64,000 bases of DNA, from assembly GCA_016710165.1 (NCBI GenBank), contig JADJLJ010000001.1, forward strand, positions 62,001 through 126,000, in the 5' to 3' direction. This document shows, piece after piece, positions 24,079 through 32,847 of this stretch. Position 1 is the first letter of the stretch, and every line of letters starts with the position of its first letter. The notes under the pieces were generated by a model that was not told the DNA's origin, did no database searches, and saw nothing but the letters and a program-made list of their open reading frames with translations. The DNA is from Chitinophagaceae bacterium (lineage in GTDB: Bacteria; Bacteroidota; Bacteroidia; Chitinophagales; Chitinophagaceae). A program made the translations under genes and the position numbers.

Positions 24079-25263
24079 ATGCAAAAGATCATTTTTACAG
24101 AAGAATACTGTAAACCGGAGAACCTCCATCCCTTTACCTATACCCGCCACATCCAGGATATCCGTATTGGTATCCTGACCATACGGGAAAAATGGGAGCG
24201 TTACCTGAAGATATTATCGGCAAACAAATGGGAAGATCATTACCTCGACAACGAACAATCCATCAAGATAGAAAAGGGCATTGGCAGGGATGATTACCTG
24301 CTGGTACATGCCAATGTTCTGCCAACGGCTGCGGTGATCAGCAAAATAAAAAAATTAAAGAATGGCGAATTCCTTTTTTCCGGAACAGAAGGAGGAGTGG
24401 CGTATAAATTCTCGAATAAAGAGGTGTTGGGACTGCATAAAATAAAAGTTAGTTATTCTGTAGAATACCGGGGCGACCTGAAAGCCATCCATTATCCCTG
24501 GCAGATCTTTCAACTGAACGACTGGGCACTCCGGGAAGATTTTTCCCTGATCACCGGTAAAAGAAGATCGAAAGCAATATCCGGAACAAACAAAACCGTT
24601 AAGCCTTCTCAGATCTTCCTGGAGCCAGGTGTGAAAATGGAGCATTGCTTTTTGAACGCAGAAGACGGGCCAATCTATATTGGCAAGAATGCCACCATCA
24701 TGGAAGGTGCCAGCATCAGGGGGCCGGTGGCCATTTGCGAAGGCGCCGTGATTAAAATGGGAACTAAAATATACGGGGCAACCACCATCGGCCCGTTTTG
24801 TACGGTTGGCGGGGAAATAAAGAACTCTGTTTTATTTGCTTACAGCAATAAGGCCCATGATGGCTACCTGGGCGACAGCGTATTGGGAGAGTGGTGTAAC
24901 CTGGGAGCCGGCACAACCAACAGCAATGTAAAAAATAATGCCGGGGAAGTTAAATACTGGCTTGATGCAGATAAAAAGGAAATGGCGGCAGGTAATAAGG
25001 GAGGCTTGCTGATGGGGGATTATTCAAAAGCAGCGATCAATACTTCTTTTAATACCGGCACCGTGGTGGGTGTTTGCTGCAATGTGGTCTCACCCGGCCT
25101 TACCCCCAAGCTGATCCCAAACTTCTCCTGGGGAGTGGATGGGATCACAAAATACAAACTGAACAAAGCACTGGTGGATATTGATAACTGGAAAAAAATG
25201 AAAGGGACCAGCATCACCGGCCGGGAAAAGCAGGTATTGACAGATATTTACAAACTATACTAA
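24079..25263 (+). CDS. GlmU-like putative sugar nucleotidyltransferase/acyltransferase
   Basis: 394 residues. The N-terminal part (MQKIIFTEEYCKPENLHPFT, to about residue 170) is a shortened nucleotidyltransferase-like domain without the classic GxGTRM loop. The C-terminal part is a left-handed beta helix of hexapeptide repeats (IYIGKNATIMEGASIRGPVA, then CEGAVIKMGTKIYG) with GAGTTNSNVKNN as in GlmU and related acyltransferases. Bacteroidota have a conserved family of this architecture with no settled reaction; UDP-sugar formation for the envelope is a reasonable guess. It is 13 bp upstream of tpiA, so the two are probably co-transcribed. Confidence 0.82.
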   Translation: MQKIIFTEEYCKPENLHPFTYTRHIQDIRIGILTIREKWERYLKILSANKWEDHYLDNEQSIKIEKGIGRDDYLLVHANVLPTAAVISKIKKLKNGEFLFSGTEGGVAYKFSNKEVLGLHKIKVSYSVEYRGDLKAIHYPWQIFQLNDWALREDFSLITGKRRSKAISGTNKTVKPSQIFLEPGVKMEHCFLNAEDGPIYIGKNATIMEGASIRGPVAICEGAVIKMGTKIYGATTIGPFCTVGGEIKNSVLFAYSNKAHDGYLGDSVLGEWCNLGAGTTNSNVKNNAGEVKYWLDADKKEMAAGNKGGLLMGDYSKAAINTSFNTGTVVGVCCNVVSPGLTPKLIPNFSWGVDGITKYKLNKALVDIDNWKKMKGTSITGREKQVLTDIYKLY

Positions 25264-25276
25264 AACTCAACTGACC

Positions 25277-26038
25277 ATGCGTAAACAAATTGCTGCGGCA
25301 AACTGGAAAATGAACCTGACCCTGCAACAGGCAGAAAAATTAATGGATGAACTGACCTCGATCCCGCATAACCTGAACGAAAACCAGGAGGCCGTTTTTG
25401 GGGTCCCGTTCCCGTACCTGGTCAGCATAAAAAACAAACTGGCAGGGAAAAAAAATGCCTTTGTTGCTGCACAGAACTGTTACGATAAAAAAAGCGGTGC
25501 CTATACCGGCGAAGTAAGTGCCGAAATGCTTAAAAGCATCAACGTGGATTACGTGATACTCGGCCACAGCGAACGCCGGGAATATTTCAATGAAAGCCAC
25601 GCCATGCTGGCTGCCAAAGTGAATATCTGCCTGGAGAACGGGTTAAAACCCATTTTTTGTTGCGGAGAGCCTTTATCAGTGCGGGAAGCCGGTAATGAGA
25701 ATTCATATGTTGAAACGCAATTGAAAGAAAGCCTTTTTCACCTGACTGCTGAGCAGCTGACCGGTTTTGTGATAGCGTATGAACCCATCTGGGCCATTGG
25801 TACCGGCAAAACAGCCAGCAATGAACAGGCACAGCAAATGCATGCACACATACGCAGTGTAATGGCAAAACAATATGGTGAAGCGGTTGCAGACAGCATC
25901 TCCATTCTTTATGGCGGAAGCGTGAAAGCGAACAATGCAAAAGAGATATTTGGTCAACCGGATGTGGACGGTGGATTGGTGGGAGGGGCCAGCCTTGTTG
26001 CTGCAGACTTTGCAACCATCATCAACAGCCTTAAGTGA
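25277..26038 (+). CDS. tpiA: Triosephosphate isomerase
   Basis: 253 residues with all catalytic elements: Lys in AANWKMN (residue 11), His in GHSERRE (about 96), Glu in AYEPIWAIGTGK (about 168) and the phosphate-binding GGSVKANNAKE. It interconverts glyceraldehyde-3-phosphate and dihydroxyacetone phosphate in glycolysis and gluconeogenesis. Full-length and intact. It follows the GlmU-like gene closely and precedes the flippase by 80 bp. Confidence 0.98.
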   Translation: MRKQIAAANWKMNLTLQQAEKLMDELTSIPHNLNENQEAVFGVPFPYLVSIKNKLAGKKNAFVAAQNCYDKKSGAYTGEVSAEMLKSINVDYVILGHSERREYFNESHAMLAAKVNICLENGLKPIFCCGEPLSVREAGNENSYVETQLKESLFHLTAEQLTGFVIAYEPIWAIGTGKTASNEQAQQMHAHIRSVMAKQYGEAVADSISILYGGSVKANNAKEIFGQPDVDGGLVGGASLVAADFATIINSLK

Positions 26039-26118
26039 CCAGGTTAAACAAGGGCGTATAATTTTTACCGCTATATCCTTCCAGGTAAGTTGTATAAACA
26101 ACTACATCTTCAATAATT

Positions 26119-26898
26119 ATGCAGGCAGGCAGAACCTTATTTCAGAGTATCGTGTGGAGGGGCCTGTACTATGTGGCGGCATTCATAATAAATATCCTGA
26201 TCGCCCGTCATTTCCAGGCATCCGTAAGCGGCGTCGTTTATTATATCAGCAGTATTTATGCCCTGGTCCTTCTTTTCTTAAGCCTGGGTCTTGAATCAGG
26301 CATCATATATTTCGCTGCCAGGAACGGGATACCTCTGGCCAGGCTCTTCAGCTTTTCAATTGCCTGGTCATTACTGGCAGGGTTATCAGTTTTCTTTGTT
26401 GTTTATTTTTTCTTCCCCGGTGAGCATGTCCGGATCCCGGGACCTTTGTTACTTTTTTCTTCGGTGTGCTTTATTTCAGGCAACCTGCTTACCAGCTATT
26501 GTTCCGGTTTTTATTATGCCCGCAATGATTTTATCCTTCCCAATGCGGTCAATATAACCTGCACCATCATCCTGGTAATCGTGCTGCCTTATGGGGGCAG
26601 GTCTGTGATACCCGGCATCAGCAACGAAAATTATTTTTATGTTTACTTCGGTTCATTTTTGGTGCAGGGCATTTGGGTGGCTGCAGCAACGAAGATAAAA
26701 TACATAAAGAGCGGGTTTCAGCAATTATTGTCCCTTGCAGAATTCCGGCTTTTATTCCGCTATTGTGCAATGGCCTTTGCAGGAAATCTTATTTATTTTC
26801 TTTTATACCGGGTGGATTACTGGTTTGTTGAAAACTACTGCACACCCGAACAACTGGGTAATTATATCCAGGTTTCAAAACTGGGGCATCTTTTTTAA
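26119..26898 (+). CDS. Polysaccharide flippase, N-terminal part (frame broken at 26891-26896)
   Basis: 259 codons encoding about eight membrane segments of a Wzx/PST-type flippase (MATE/MVF superfamily), opening with LFQSIVWRGLYYVAAFIINI. The frame reads KLGHLF and stops at TAATAG directly after a run of six T (26891-26896). Inserting one T restores HLFLIVPTILASAVFPITAG, so this is a one-base deletion relative to a working gene. Flippases of this group move lipid-linked glycans across the inner membrane. The glycosyltransferase that follows supports a role in surface glycan synthesis. Confidence 0.85.
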   Translation: MQAGRTLFQSIVWRGLYYVAAFIINILIARHFQASVSGVVYYISSIYALVLLFLSLGLESGIIYFAARNGIPLARLFSFSIAWSLLAGLSVFFVVYFFFPGEHVRIPGPLLLFSSVCFISGNLLTSYCSGFYYARNDFILPNAVNITCTIILVIVLPYGGRSVIPGISNENYFYVYFGSFLVQGIWVAAATKIKYIKSGFQQLLSLAEFRLLFRYCAMAFAGNLIYFLLYRVDYWFVENYCTPEQLGNYIQVSKLGHLF

Positions 26899-27443
26899 TA
26901 GTACCTACGATCCTTGCCAGTGCTGTTTTCCCGATCACGGCCGGAGGTAAAAAAGAGAACCTGGCGCAATTACTGACCCTGCTGTCAAGAAGCATATTCT
27001 TTGTTTACCTTTTTGTATGTGTTGTATTGATCCTGACCGGGCAATGGCTTTTTCCCTTTGTATTCGGTGAAAGCTTCTCCGGGATGTACATGCCGTTCTT
27101 ATTTCTTATACCGGGTATATTGTCCCTGTCGGGATTGTTTACCCTCACCGCTTATTTTGCCGGGAACAACCAGGTGAAAAAAAATATGCTTGGGGCCCTT
27201 TATGCGCTTGCCCTTGTTTTAGCAGGGAATATGCTCTTCATCCCGAAGTACGGGATCAACGCTGCAGCATTGATCAGCAGCCTGGGTTACATGGTCTATC
27301 ACGTTTATATACTCGGGTCATTCAGCAGGGAACATAAGATCCCGTTCAGCGACTTTTATATTTTCCGGTACGGCGATTGGGTAAAGATCCGTAAGGGCCT
27401 TTTGAATATTTTTACAAAGAGCGATATTGCCGATCATGCATGA
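26892..27443 (+). CDS. Polysaccharide flippase, C-terminal part (frameshifted)
   Basis: Continuation of the flippase in the -1 frame: FLIVPTILASAVFPITAGGK onward, with about six further membrane segments and IPKYGINAAALISSLGYMVY near the end, typical of the family. The rebuilt protein has about 441 residues, a normal length. The fragment has no ATG of its own (the first plausible start is a TTG at 27027), so it is unlikely to be expressed separately. Its stop overlaps the start of the glycosyltransferase gene by 4 bp (ATGA), which indicates a translationally coupled operon. Confidence 0.85.
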   Translation, partial: FLIVPTILASAVFPITAGGKKENLAQLLTLLSRSIFFVYLFVCVVLILTGQWLFPFVFGESFSGMYMPFLFLIPGILSLSGLFTLTAYFAGNNQVKKNMLGALYALALVLAGNMLFIPKYGINAAALISSLGYMVYHVYILGSFSREHKIPFSDFYIFRYGDWVKIRKGLLNIFTKSDIADHA

Positions 27444-28618
27444 TGACGAATAGCCAACATACCATACTTGCACTGCCTTCCTGGTATCCCTCTGAACTGG
27501 ATGCTTTTAACGGCGACTTTATTCAACGGCATATACAGGCGATCGCCCTGCATTGCCGGCAGTATGTTATTTATGTTGTAAAGGATGAGAAGGGATCGGT
27601 CACAAAGGATATAAGTACGGTGGTAAATGAAAGAGAGAATTATACGGAAAAGATCATTTACTATCATTCCCCTGCCTCGGGAATAGGTTTCATTGACCGG
27701 TTCTTATCTCATCAAACGTATAAACGGATACTGAAAAGATCCATAGCCCAATACGTGTCTCAACAGGGCAAACCCACCCTGGTGCATGTTCATGTGGCCA
27801 TGAAAGCCGGCATCGGGGCGCTTTGGGCAAAACACAAATACGGGGTCCCGTATATCATTACCGAAAACTGGACGGGTTATTACCGGCAAAGCGTACCCAA
27901 TATTCACGGCCAGAATATCTTTTTAAAAAGGGCACTGGCCTCGGTAATAAAAGAAGCAAAACGGGTCGTGCCCGTCAGTAATGATCTTGCTGGAAGAATA
28001 AAAGAGAACTTTGGTGAAATAAAATACCAGGTAATACCCAACGTGGTGAACAGAGATATTTTTTTTTATGACCCAAAGGATGTCCCCCGGTTCCGGTTCA
28101 TACATCCATCCTATCTTTCTTACCAAAAGAATCCCGATGGAATGCTGGAGGCATGTAAGATATTGAAGCAGCGGGGGTACAGTTTTGAACTGCTGTTTTT
28201 AGGCAGTACCGATCAGCGGTTGACGGAAAAAGCCAGGTTGATGGGATTGCTGGATGAGACCGTTTTCTTTAAACCACTGCTCCCTTATACGGAAGTGGCA
28301 AAGCAAATGCAGGATTCTTCTGCCTTACTGATGTTCAGCCGTTTTGAGAATTTACCCTGTGTCATTTTAGAAGCTTTGTGTTGCGGCCTGCCGGTCATAA
28401 GCAGCCGGGTAGGCGGTATTGCGGAAGTGATAGATGAACGCAACGGCATCCTGGTGGAAAGTGAAAATGTTGACCAGTTGGCGGATGCTATGCAACAACT
28501 GGTGGACAACCATTCTTTATATAACGGACAAACCATATCATCGGATGCAATTGCCCGGTTCAACTATGATACGGTAGGAGCTCAATATCGTTCACTATAT
28601 AAGGAGATCAGCAGCTGA
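27440..28618 (+). CDS. Glycosyltransferase family 4
   Basis: 392 residues of GT-B fold. The N-terminal acceptor domain opens with LALPSWYPSELDAFNGDFIQ. The C-terminal nucleotide-sugar domain has PVSNDLAGRIKENFG, FSRFENLPCVILEALCCGLP and VISSRVGG, which include the E-x7-E motif of GT4 enzymes. It transfers a sugar from a nucleotide donor onto a glycan or lipid acceptor, probably for surface polysaccharide, given the coupled flippase gene. Donor and acceptor are not predictable. It is convergent with the methyltransferase gene, with only a 14-bp gap. Confidence 0.92.
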   Translation: MMTNSQHTILALPSWYPSELDAFNGDFIQRHIQAIALHCRQYVIYVVKDEKGSVTKDISTVVNERENYTEKIIYYHSPASGIGFIDRFLSHQTYKRILKRSIAQYVSQQGKPTLVHVHVAMKAGIGALWAKHKYGVPYIITENWTGYYRQSVPNIHGQNIFLKRALASVIKEAKRVVPVSNDLAGRIKENFGEIKYQVIPNVVNRDIFFYDPKDVPRFRFIHPSYLSYQKNPDGMLEACKILKQRGYSFELLFLGSTDQRLTEKARLMGLLDETVFFKPLLPYTEVAKQMQDSSALLMFSRFENLPCVILEALCCGLPVISSRVGGIAEVIDERNGILVESENVDQLADAMQQLVDNHSLYNGQTISSDAIARFNYDTVGAQYRSLYKEISS

Positions 28619-28632
28619 TGTGGAGGAAATGA

Positions 28633-29391
28633 TTACCTGGTATCCATGATTCGTTTTTTCCCGATCACCAGAAAATCACAGGAAACATATTTACTGTTCA
28701 GGTTCTCAAAATTTATCCAGAAGAAGACCGCTTTTATGACCCTTACCAGCCGTAGTACCTGTAGCCCGAAAAAATGCTGCATTTTGCCCTGGTCGCCATC
28801 CAGCCAGAAATGCAGGCCACCGCAATAGCCGGCAAACAATATGTCAAAACCATTTTTTTCCAATTGCTCTTTCCAGGCAGGCAGGTCCATGGCAGCCAGC
28901 ACATGCTTTTTCGAACCCCGGCTGTTGAACAACCGGTAGAACAGGTTTGAAATGCCGTTCTTCAGGTTGGGAGCGCCAATAACGATAAAACCATCCGTGT
29001 TCACGTGCAGGCAATGTTTATCTATGATCTCTTTATAGTTTTCGAAATGCTCTATAAAACCAAAGGAAGCAACCACCCCATATTTCTTTTCTTCGGGCAT
29101 TGCCAGGAAATCCTCCAGGAGTATCTCCCCAACCCGGTACCCGTACTTTTCCAGGTTATGTTTTGTTTCGGGGGTGCGGGTGGTCAGGTCGATGCCATGC
29201 AGGGTATACCCCAGGTCGCCAAAAATGGAAAGGTACCTTCCCGGGTAACAGCCGATCTCTATTACGCTGTTGCCGGCTGTAACGGGAATATGTTTATTGA
29301 TGAGCAGTCTTGTATAATCTTTTGCAGATGGTCTTTCAAAATCAAAGGAAGCATTGGTATCATCCCAAAAGCTTTGAGGGGCCTTGTTCAT
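28633..29391 (-). CDS. SAM-dependent methyltransferase, class I
   Basis: About 252 residues from the ATG at 29391. An in-frame ATG 66 bp upstream would add a basic, poorly conserved-looking stretch. Motif I is VIEIGCYPGRYLSIFGDLG, with acidic motif II LHGIDLT and post-motif VVASFGFIEHFENYKEIIDK. The C-terminal region has a hydrophobic patch (VLRLVRVIKAVFFWI) typical of methyltransferases placed in glycan loci. It probably methylates a sugar or lipid intermediate. Its position beside the flippase and GT4 genes on the opposite strand supports that, but the target is unknown. Confidence 0.83.
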   Translation of the reverse strand: MNKAPQSFWDDTNASFDFERPSAKDYTRLLINKHIPVTAGNSVIEIGCYPGRYLSIFGDLGYTLHGIDLTTRTPETKHNLEKYGYRVGEILLEDFLAMPEEKKYGVVASFGFIEHFENYKEIIDKHCLHVNTDGFIVIGAPNLKNGISNLFYRLFNSRGSKKHVLAAMDLPAWKEQLEKNGFDILFAGYCGGLHFWLDGDQGKMQHFFGLQVLRLVRVIKAVFFWINFENLNSKYVSCDFLVIGKKRIMDTR

Positions 29392-29497
29392 GTTTATACG
29401 GGTCTTCAATTTTATGCCAATGTAGCATTTTTTATTTTTGGTAATTCTGAAAGCCAACCCTTACATTCGCAATAAATAAACGGTAAAACAAACTTAC

Positions 29498-29944
29498 ATG
29501 AGCGAACCAACACTTTCACACGGCGAGATACATACGAACAAGGGGGTAATGAAATTTGAATTGTACGACGATGATGCCCCCATTGCAGTGGCTAATTTCA
29601 AGAAACTGGCTGGCCAGGGATTTTACAACGGACTTGCTTTTCACCGGGTGATCCCGGACTTTATGATCCAGGGTGGTTGCCCCAACGGAAACGGCACCGG
29701 TGGTCCCGGTTACAGCATCAATTGTGAACTGACCGGTGTAAAACAGATCCACGACCGGGGAGTGATGTCGATGGCGCACCGGGGCCGCAACACGGGTGGG
29801 TCACAGTTTTTTATATGCCATAACCGCAGCAATACAAAACACCTCGACGGGGTTCATACCTGCTTTGGAAAAGTGACTGAGGGACTGGATGTGGTGGATG
29901 ATATCCGGGGAGGAGATGTGATCGAAAAAATAATACTTACCTGA
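29498..29944 (+). CDS. Peptidyl-prolyl cis-trans isomerase, cyclophilin type
   Basis: 148 residues, a compact cytoplasmic cyclophilin with no signal peptide. The active-site block FHRVIPDFMIQGGCPNGNGTG contains the catalytic Arg of FHR, and RNTGGSQFFICH supplies the substrate-binding Gln and Phe. HLDGVHTCFGKVTEG is the C-terminal signature. It speeds proline isomerisation in protein folding. Single-gene unit. Confidence 0.95.
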   Translation: MSEPTLSHGEIHTNKGVMKFELYDDDAPIAVANFKKLAGQGFYNGLAFHRVIPDFMIQGGCPNGNGTGGPGYSINCELTGVKQIHDRGVMSMAHRGRNTGGSQFFICHNRSNTKHLDGVHTCFGKVTEGLDVVDDIRGGDVIEKIILT

Positions 29945-29983
29945 CCAGTTATGATACCGGCCGGTCCGGGCAACAAAATTCCC

Positions 29984-30006
29984 CATGCAGGTATGTTGCC
30001 TGTATG
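29984..30006. terminator. Hairpin after the cyclophilin gene
   Basis: CATGCAGG-TATGTTG-CCTGTATG is an 8-bp stem with one G-U pair, followed by an AT-rich stretch ending in TTTTT at 30020. It lies between the cyclophilin gene and the convergent small ORF at 30039. Confidence 0.45.
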
Positions 30007-30038
30007 AGGAATTAATTTTTCCTTCTACATGGTTTGTT

Positions 30039-30143
30039 TTACCAGGCGAGGTAAGCGATCAGTGCCATGATAGCATAATAGCCGGCAATAATTCCAATGG
30101 CAGTAAATACGTCGCTGATCTCAGGTGAATAGAACTTTTTCAT
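30039..30143 (-). CDS. Small single-pass membrane protein (34 aa), unannotated type
   Basis: A 34-codon ORF on the minus strand: MKKFYSPEISDVFTAIG followed by a single hydrophobic segment IIAGYYAIMALIAYLAW and a stop. The short charged start, Pro/Glu turn and one transmembrane helix ending in Trp make it look like a real membrane microprotein, not a random frame. It lies alone in a 560-bp gap between the cyclophilin gene and the Ppx/GppA-like gene, behind an AT-rich upstream region. I do not recognise a family. Small proteins of this kind often attach to respiratory or transport complexes, but nothing here shows a partner. Confidence 0.55.
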   Translation of the reverse strand: MKKFYSPEISDVFTAIGIIAGYYAIMALIAYLAW

Positions 30144-30504
30144 AACCTACGATTAAAAATTAAAAAATTTAATTGAAGGTTTTCGTAAAATACAGGATTG
30201 CGTAGTAAAAAGTTAAATCCTGGGGGAACGGCTGGTCAGAGGGTGTCGGATCGGGTGCAAGATAATACCAAAAAAAATTCCATGCAAGCGTTTTTTAAAT
30301 TATCTCCTGCCTTTCTGTATGGTTACCGGGAAACTGCATCCGGGGGCAAAAACCCTCCTGAAGGGGTATCATTTTGCTCATTTTTACTATATATTTTATT
30401 ATTCTCCGGGTGGCATTGTTTGTCACATTTTTTTCACAATGAATCAATTACATAATCAGCAGATATGTTTTTTAGTAATTTTAAACAAATTTTACTAACC
30501 AGTC
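30144..30504. other. Non-coding gap upstream of the Ppx/GppA-like gene
   Basis: About 360 bp with no convincing gene. A 7-bp inverted repeat TTAGTAA/TTACTAA (30472-30478 and 30492-30498) sits just before the start codon at 30505 and might be an operator. An open frame on the plus strand (30198-30455) has no clear coding character. Confidence 0.4.
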
Positions 30505-31653
30505 ATGAATAATACCTTCAGGTGCGTTTCCCTAACTGCATCACTGATACTGTTTAACTTCCTCATTGCCCCTGCCCAGAATACCTATGTTGCCAAATAT
30601 GAAAATTCCGGTGTTTTTGCCGGCATCGAAGTAGGGTCTAAGGGCGTTAAGATGAGCCTGCTTGAAATAGATAAGAATGCCAGGCAGACCGGTTCATTCA
30701 GCATCATCAAGGACACTACGATCAATACCGATTTCATTTCATTCACCCAGTCAACCTACCTGTCTACCGTGGGAGCATTGAATACCCTGTATGATGTGGC
30801 CGTAAAGGACTATAAGATCCCTACCGGTAATATTTTTACTGCGATAAGCAGCGGGGTGAACATCCAGGCCGAAAAGGAGAATAAGCTGAACTGGATCGAC
30901 CAGTTGATCAATGCATTCCGGTTTAATTTTAATGAGCCCGAACGGAAGGTCACCGTTATCGATGTAAAAGAAGAAGCCCGGTTATCGCACCTGGGCATTG
31001 TACCCGATTCCAGGCGTTACAACACGTTCCTGATCGATATCGGAAGCGGAAATACCAAGGGCGGTTATTTTCCGAACGGCAATACAAAGGATTTTAAGCT
31101 TTTCCAGCTGAGCTGGGGCACCAAGAGTGTGTCCAATACCGCAGAGAAAAAAATGGAATCAGATAACAGCATGGATAATTACAACCGTCAACTGGCGCGG
31201 GTGTTGTCCGGTGCAGAGAATACGGAGATCATCTATGCCGTGAATGAAAGTGGTTCATTTCCCATGAGTGATAATGTTGCTTTCAGCGGGGGTATTGCCT
31301 GGTCGCTGGCCACGCTGATGTTCCCCGAACTGATCGAGAATTCGGTTGTGCCGGTAACCTATGAAGAGGTCCTTGGCTTCAGCGAAAAGCTGGCACATAA
31401 TTATTCAACAATGTCAGACTATTACCTGATCAAGGCCATGGGGGATAAAAGTCTCGACATGAACGTTATTAACCGGGAAACAAAAAGGGTGAAACAGGTG
31501 TTCGACCAACGATCGCTGATGGCAGGCACCGGTCTTTTGCTCAAGATCATGCGTCAGTTTGAAAGCATCAATGAACGAAAGAATTTTTACCTGGTCAAAA
31601 ATGGTTCTGTTGGCTGGATATCGGCCTATGTAAATCAAAATACGCTCAAATAA
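30505..31653 (+). CDS. Exported Ppx/GppA-like (actin-fold) protein
   Basis: 382 residues. The N-terminus MNNTFRCVSLTASLILFNFL ending IAPAQN is a signal peptide. The mature part has the actin/Hsp70/Ppx ATPase fold: phosphate-1 loop FAGIEVGSKGVKMSLLEI, a VIDVKEEARLSHLGI segment that matches the SGxEEARL element of exopolyphosphatase/GppA proteins, and phosphate-2 loop FLIDIGSGNTKGGYF. Ppx/GppA enzymes hydrolyse polyphosphate or pppGpp in the cytoplasm. An exported member would lack those substrates, so its function is unclear. The C-terminal part (about 270-382) is helical with no known motif. It lies 52 bp upstream of the coiled-coil membrane protein and is probably co-transcribed. Confidence 0.65.
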   Translation: MNNTFRCVSLTASLILFNFLIAPAQNTYVAKYENSGVFAGIEVGSKGVKMSLLEIDKNARQTGSFSIIKDTTINTDFISFTQSTYLSTVGALNTLYDVAVKDYKIPTGNIFTAISSGVNIQAEKENKLNWIDQLINAFRFNFNEPERKVTVIDVKEEARLSHLGIVPDSRRYNTFLIDIGSGNTKGGYFPNGNTKDFKLFQLSWGTKSVSNTAEKKMESDNSMDNYNRQLARVLSGAENTEIIYAVNESGSFPMSDNVAFSGGIAWSLATLMFPELIENSVVPVTYEEVLGFSEKLAHNYSTMSDYYLIKAMGDKSLDMNVINRETKRVKQVFDQRSLMAGTGLLLKIMRQFESINERKNFYLVKNGSVGWISAYVNQNTLK

Positions 31654-31705
31654 ACCTCTTTAAAAATTCCCGCATACCCAGAGATGAAATTTATATTTTG
31701 AACCA

Positions 31706-32647
31706 ATGAAAGATGCTAAATCACTATTGTTGCTGTTGGTATCCTTGTTATTGGTGTTGGTGTCGTTTGTGCTGATCTGGACCTGGGGATACCGGTATTA
31801 CACGGGCAGGGATGAGTATAAAGTAAATGCCAAGATCGTACTGACCGATTCCAGTTCACTGGCAAGCCGCATCCGTGACTCCCTCCAGAAAGTATATGAC
31901 GAAACCATCAATAAGCTGGATGCCCGGCTGGACTCCTCACTCCTGAATTCCGACTCCCTTAAAGCAGAACTGGAAATGAAACTGAGTGAATTTTTCAGGT
32001 TGAGTAATGAGATCAGGGTGCTGCTGAGTAACCGTAGCCCCAATAATAATTTTGCGGTGGCTAAGCAAAAGCTGGGAGAATTACAGACCAAGGTGGATGA
32101 CCTGGAAGATAAGAATAAGGTGGTGGAGACCGAGAATAATACACTTGGGAACATCCTGGAGCAACTGAATAAACCGGATAAAACAGCCGAAAAGAACCCA
32201 AAGCCGGTAAGCCCCGGGAACAACATAGCTGCCGGGAACGGGAACCCCGTGTATGCGGTTTTTAATGCCACCGACCTCAGACTTGCCGCAATCAACATGA
32301 ATAATGATAATGAGGCGGAAACATCACTGGCCGACCAGGCAAACAAGCTGGTGGGCACGTTTACCGTTACCAATAACATCAGCCAGTTGAGTAATGTGGA
32401 AATGATGGTGGTGGTGCTGCAACCCGATGGCCGGGTATTAAAGAACTCGGAATGGGATTCCGGTTCATTCAATACTCCCGACGGGAAGAAGATCTATTCC
32501 TACAAGCTCAGTTTCAATTATGCAAAGGGCGAACAAAAGCAGCTGCTCTTTTCGTTAAAGGCAGATAAATACCAGAAAGGAAATTATACCATGCAGGTGT
32601 ACTACAACGGTATTATGATCGGCCGGGTCTCTAAAACACTCTCCTGA
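31706..32647 (+). CDS. Membrane-anchored coiled-coil protein of unknown function
   Basis: 313 residues. An N-terminal transmembrane anchor (LLLLLVSLLLVLVSFVLIW) is followed by a coiled coil of about residues 45-155 with heptads (LQTKVDDLEDKNKVVETENN), a Pro/Lys/Asn linker, and a C-terminal beta domain of about 115 residues (VGTFTVTNNISQLSNVEMMV, then QPDGRVL). The layout suggests an inner-membrane protein projecting a rod and a binding head into the periplasm. It follows the exported Ppx/GppA-like gene, and the two may form a complex. Not recognised as a named family. Confidence 0.65.
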   Translation: MKDAKSLLLLLVSLLLVLVSFVLIWTWGYRYYTGRDEYKVNAKIVLTDSSSLASRIRDSLQKVYDETINKLDARLDSSLLNSDSLKAELEMKLSEFFRLSNEIRVLLSNRSPNNNFAVAKQKLGELQTKVDDLEDKNKVVETENNTLGNILEQLNKPDKTAEKNPKPVSPGNNIAAGNGNPVYAVFNATDLRLAAINMNNDNEAETSLADQANKLVGTFTVTNNISQLSNVEMMVVVLQPDGRVLKNSEWDSGSFNTPDGKKIYSYKLSFNYAKGEQKQLLFSLKADKYQKGNYTMQVYYNGIMIGRVSKTLS

Positions 32648-32793
32648 ACAGCCCGGTAGCCCGTTCACCCGTAACATTTTTCATGTAGAATATGTGCTAC
32701 ATAAAAAAATAAAGCAGGTCTACATTCAGCTCCCTTTGTTTTAAGCAATTTTACATCCTGATCGTTTAGCCCCCCGTTTAAACATCTGAACCT

Positions 32794-32847
32794 ATGAAAC
32801 AGATCCTGTTCAAGCATGAGGATCACTATGAAAGACCTTCTTATTGA
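32794..32847 (+). CDS. Possible 17-aa leader peptide overlapping a terminator
   Basis: ATG at 32794 opens MKQILFKHEDHYERPSY, whose stop lies inside the hairpin at 32831-32858. A short ORF ending in an intrinsic terminator in front of a gene (32935) resembles an attenuator. There is no run of one amino acid, and coding is unproven. Confidence 0.2.
   Translation: MKQILFKHEDHYERPSY

Noticed and set aside
26885..26905. Programmed -1 frameshift at the flippase T-tract
   Set aside because: The in-frame heptamer is T TTT TAA, which does not fit X XXY YYZ, and no stimulatory structure is evident.
30198..30455. 85-codon plus-strand open frame before the Ppx/GppA-like gene
   Set aside because: No signal peptide or coherent domain, mixed polar start, and composition like untranslated sequence.
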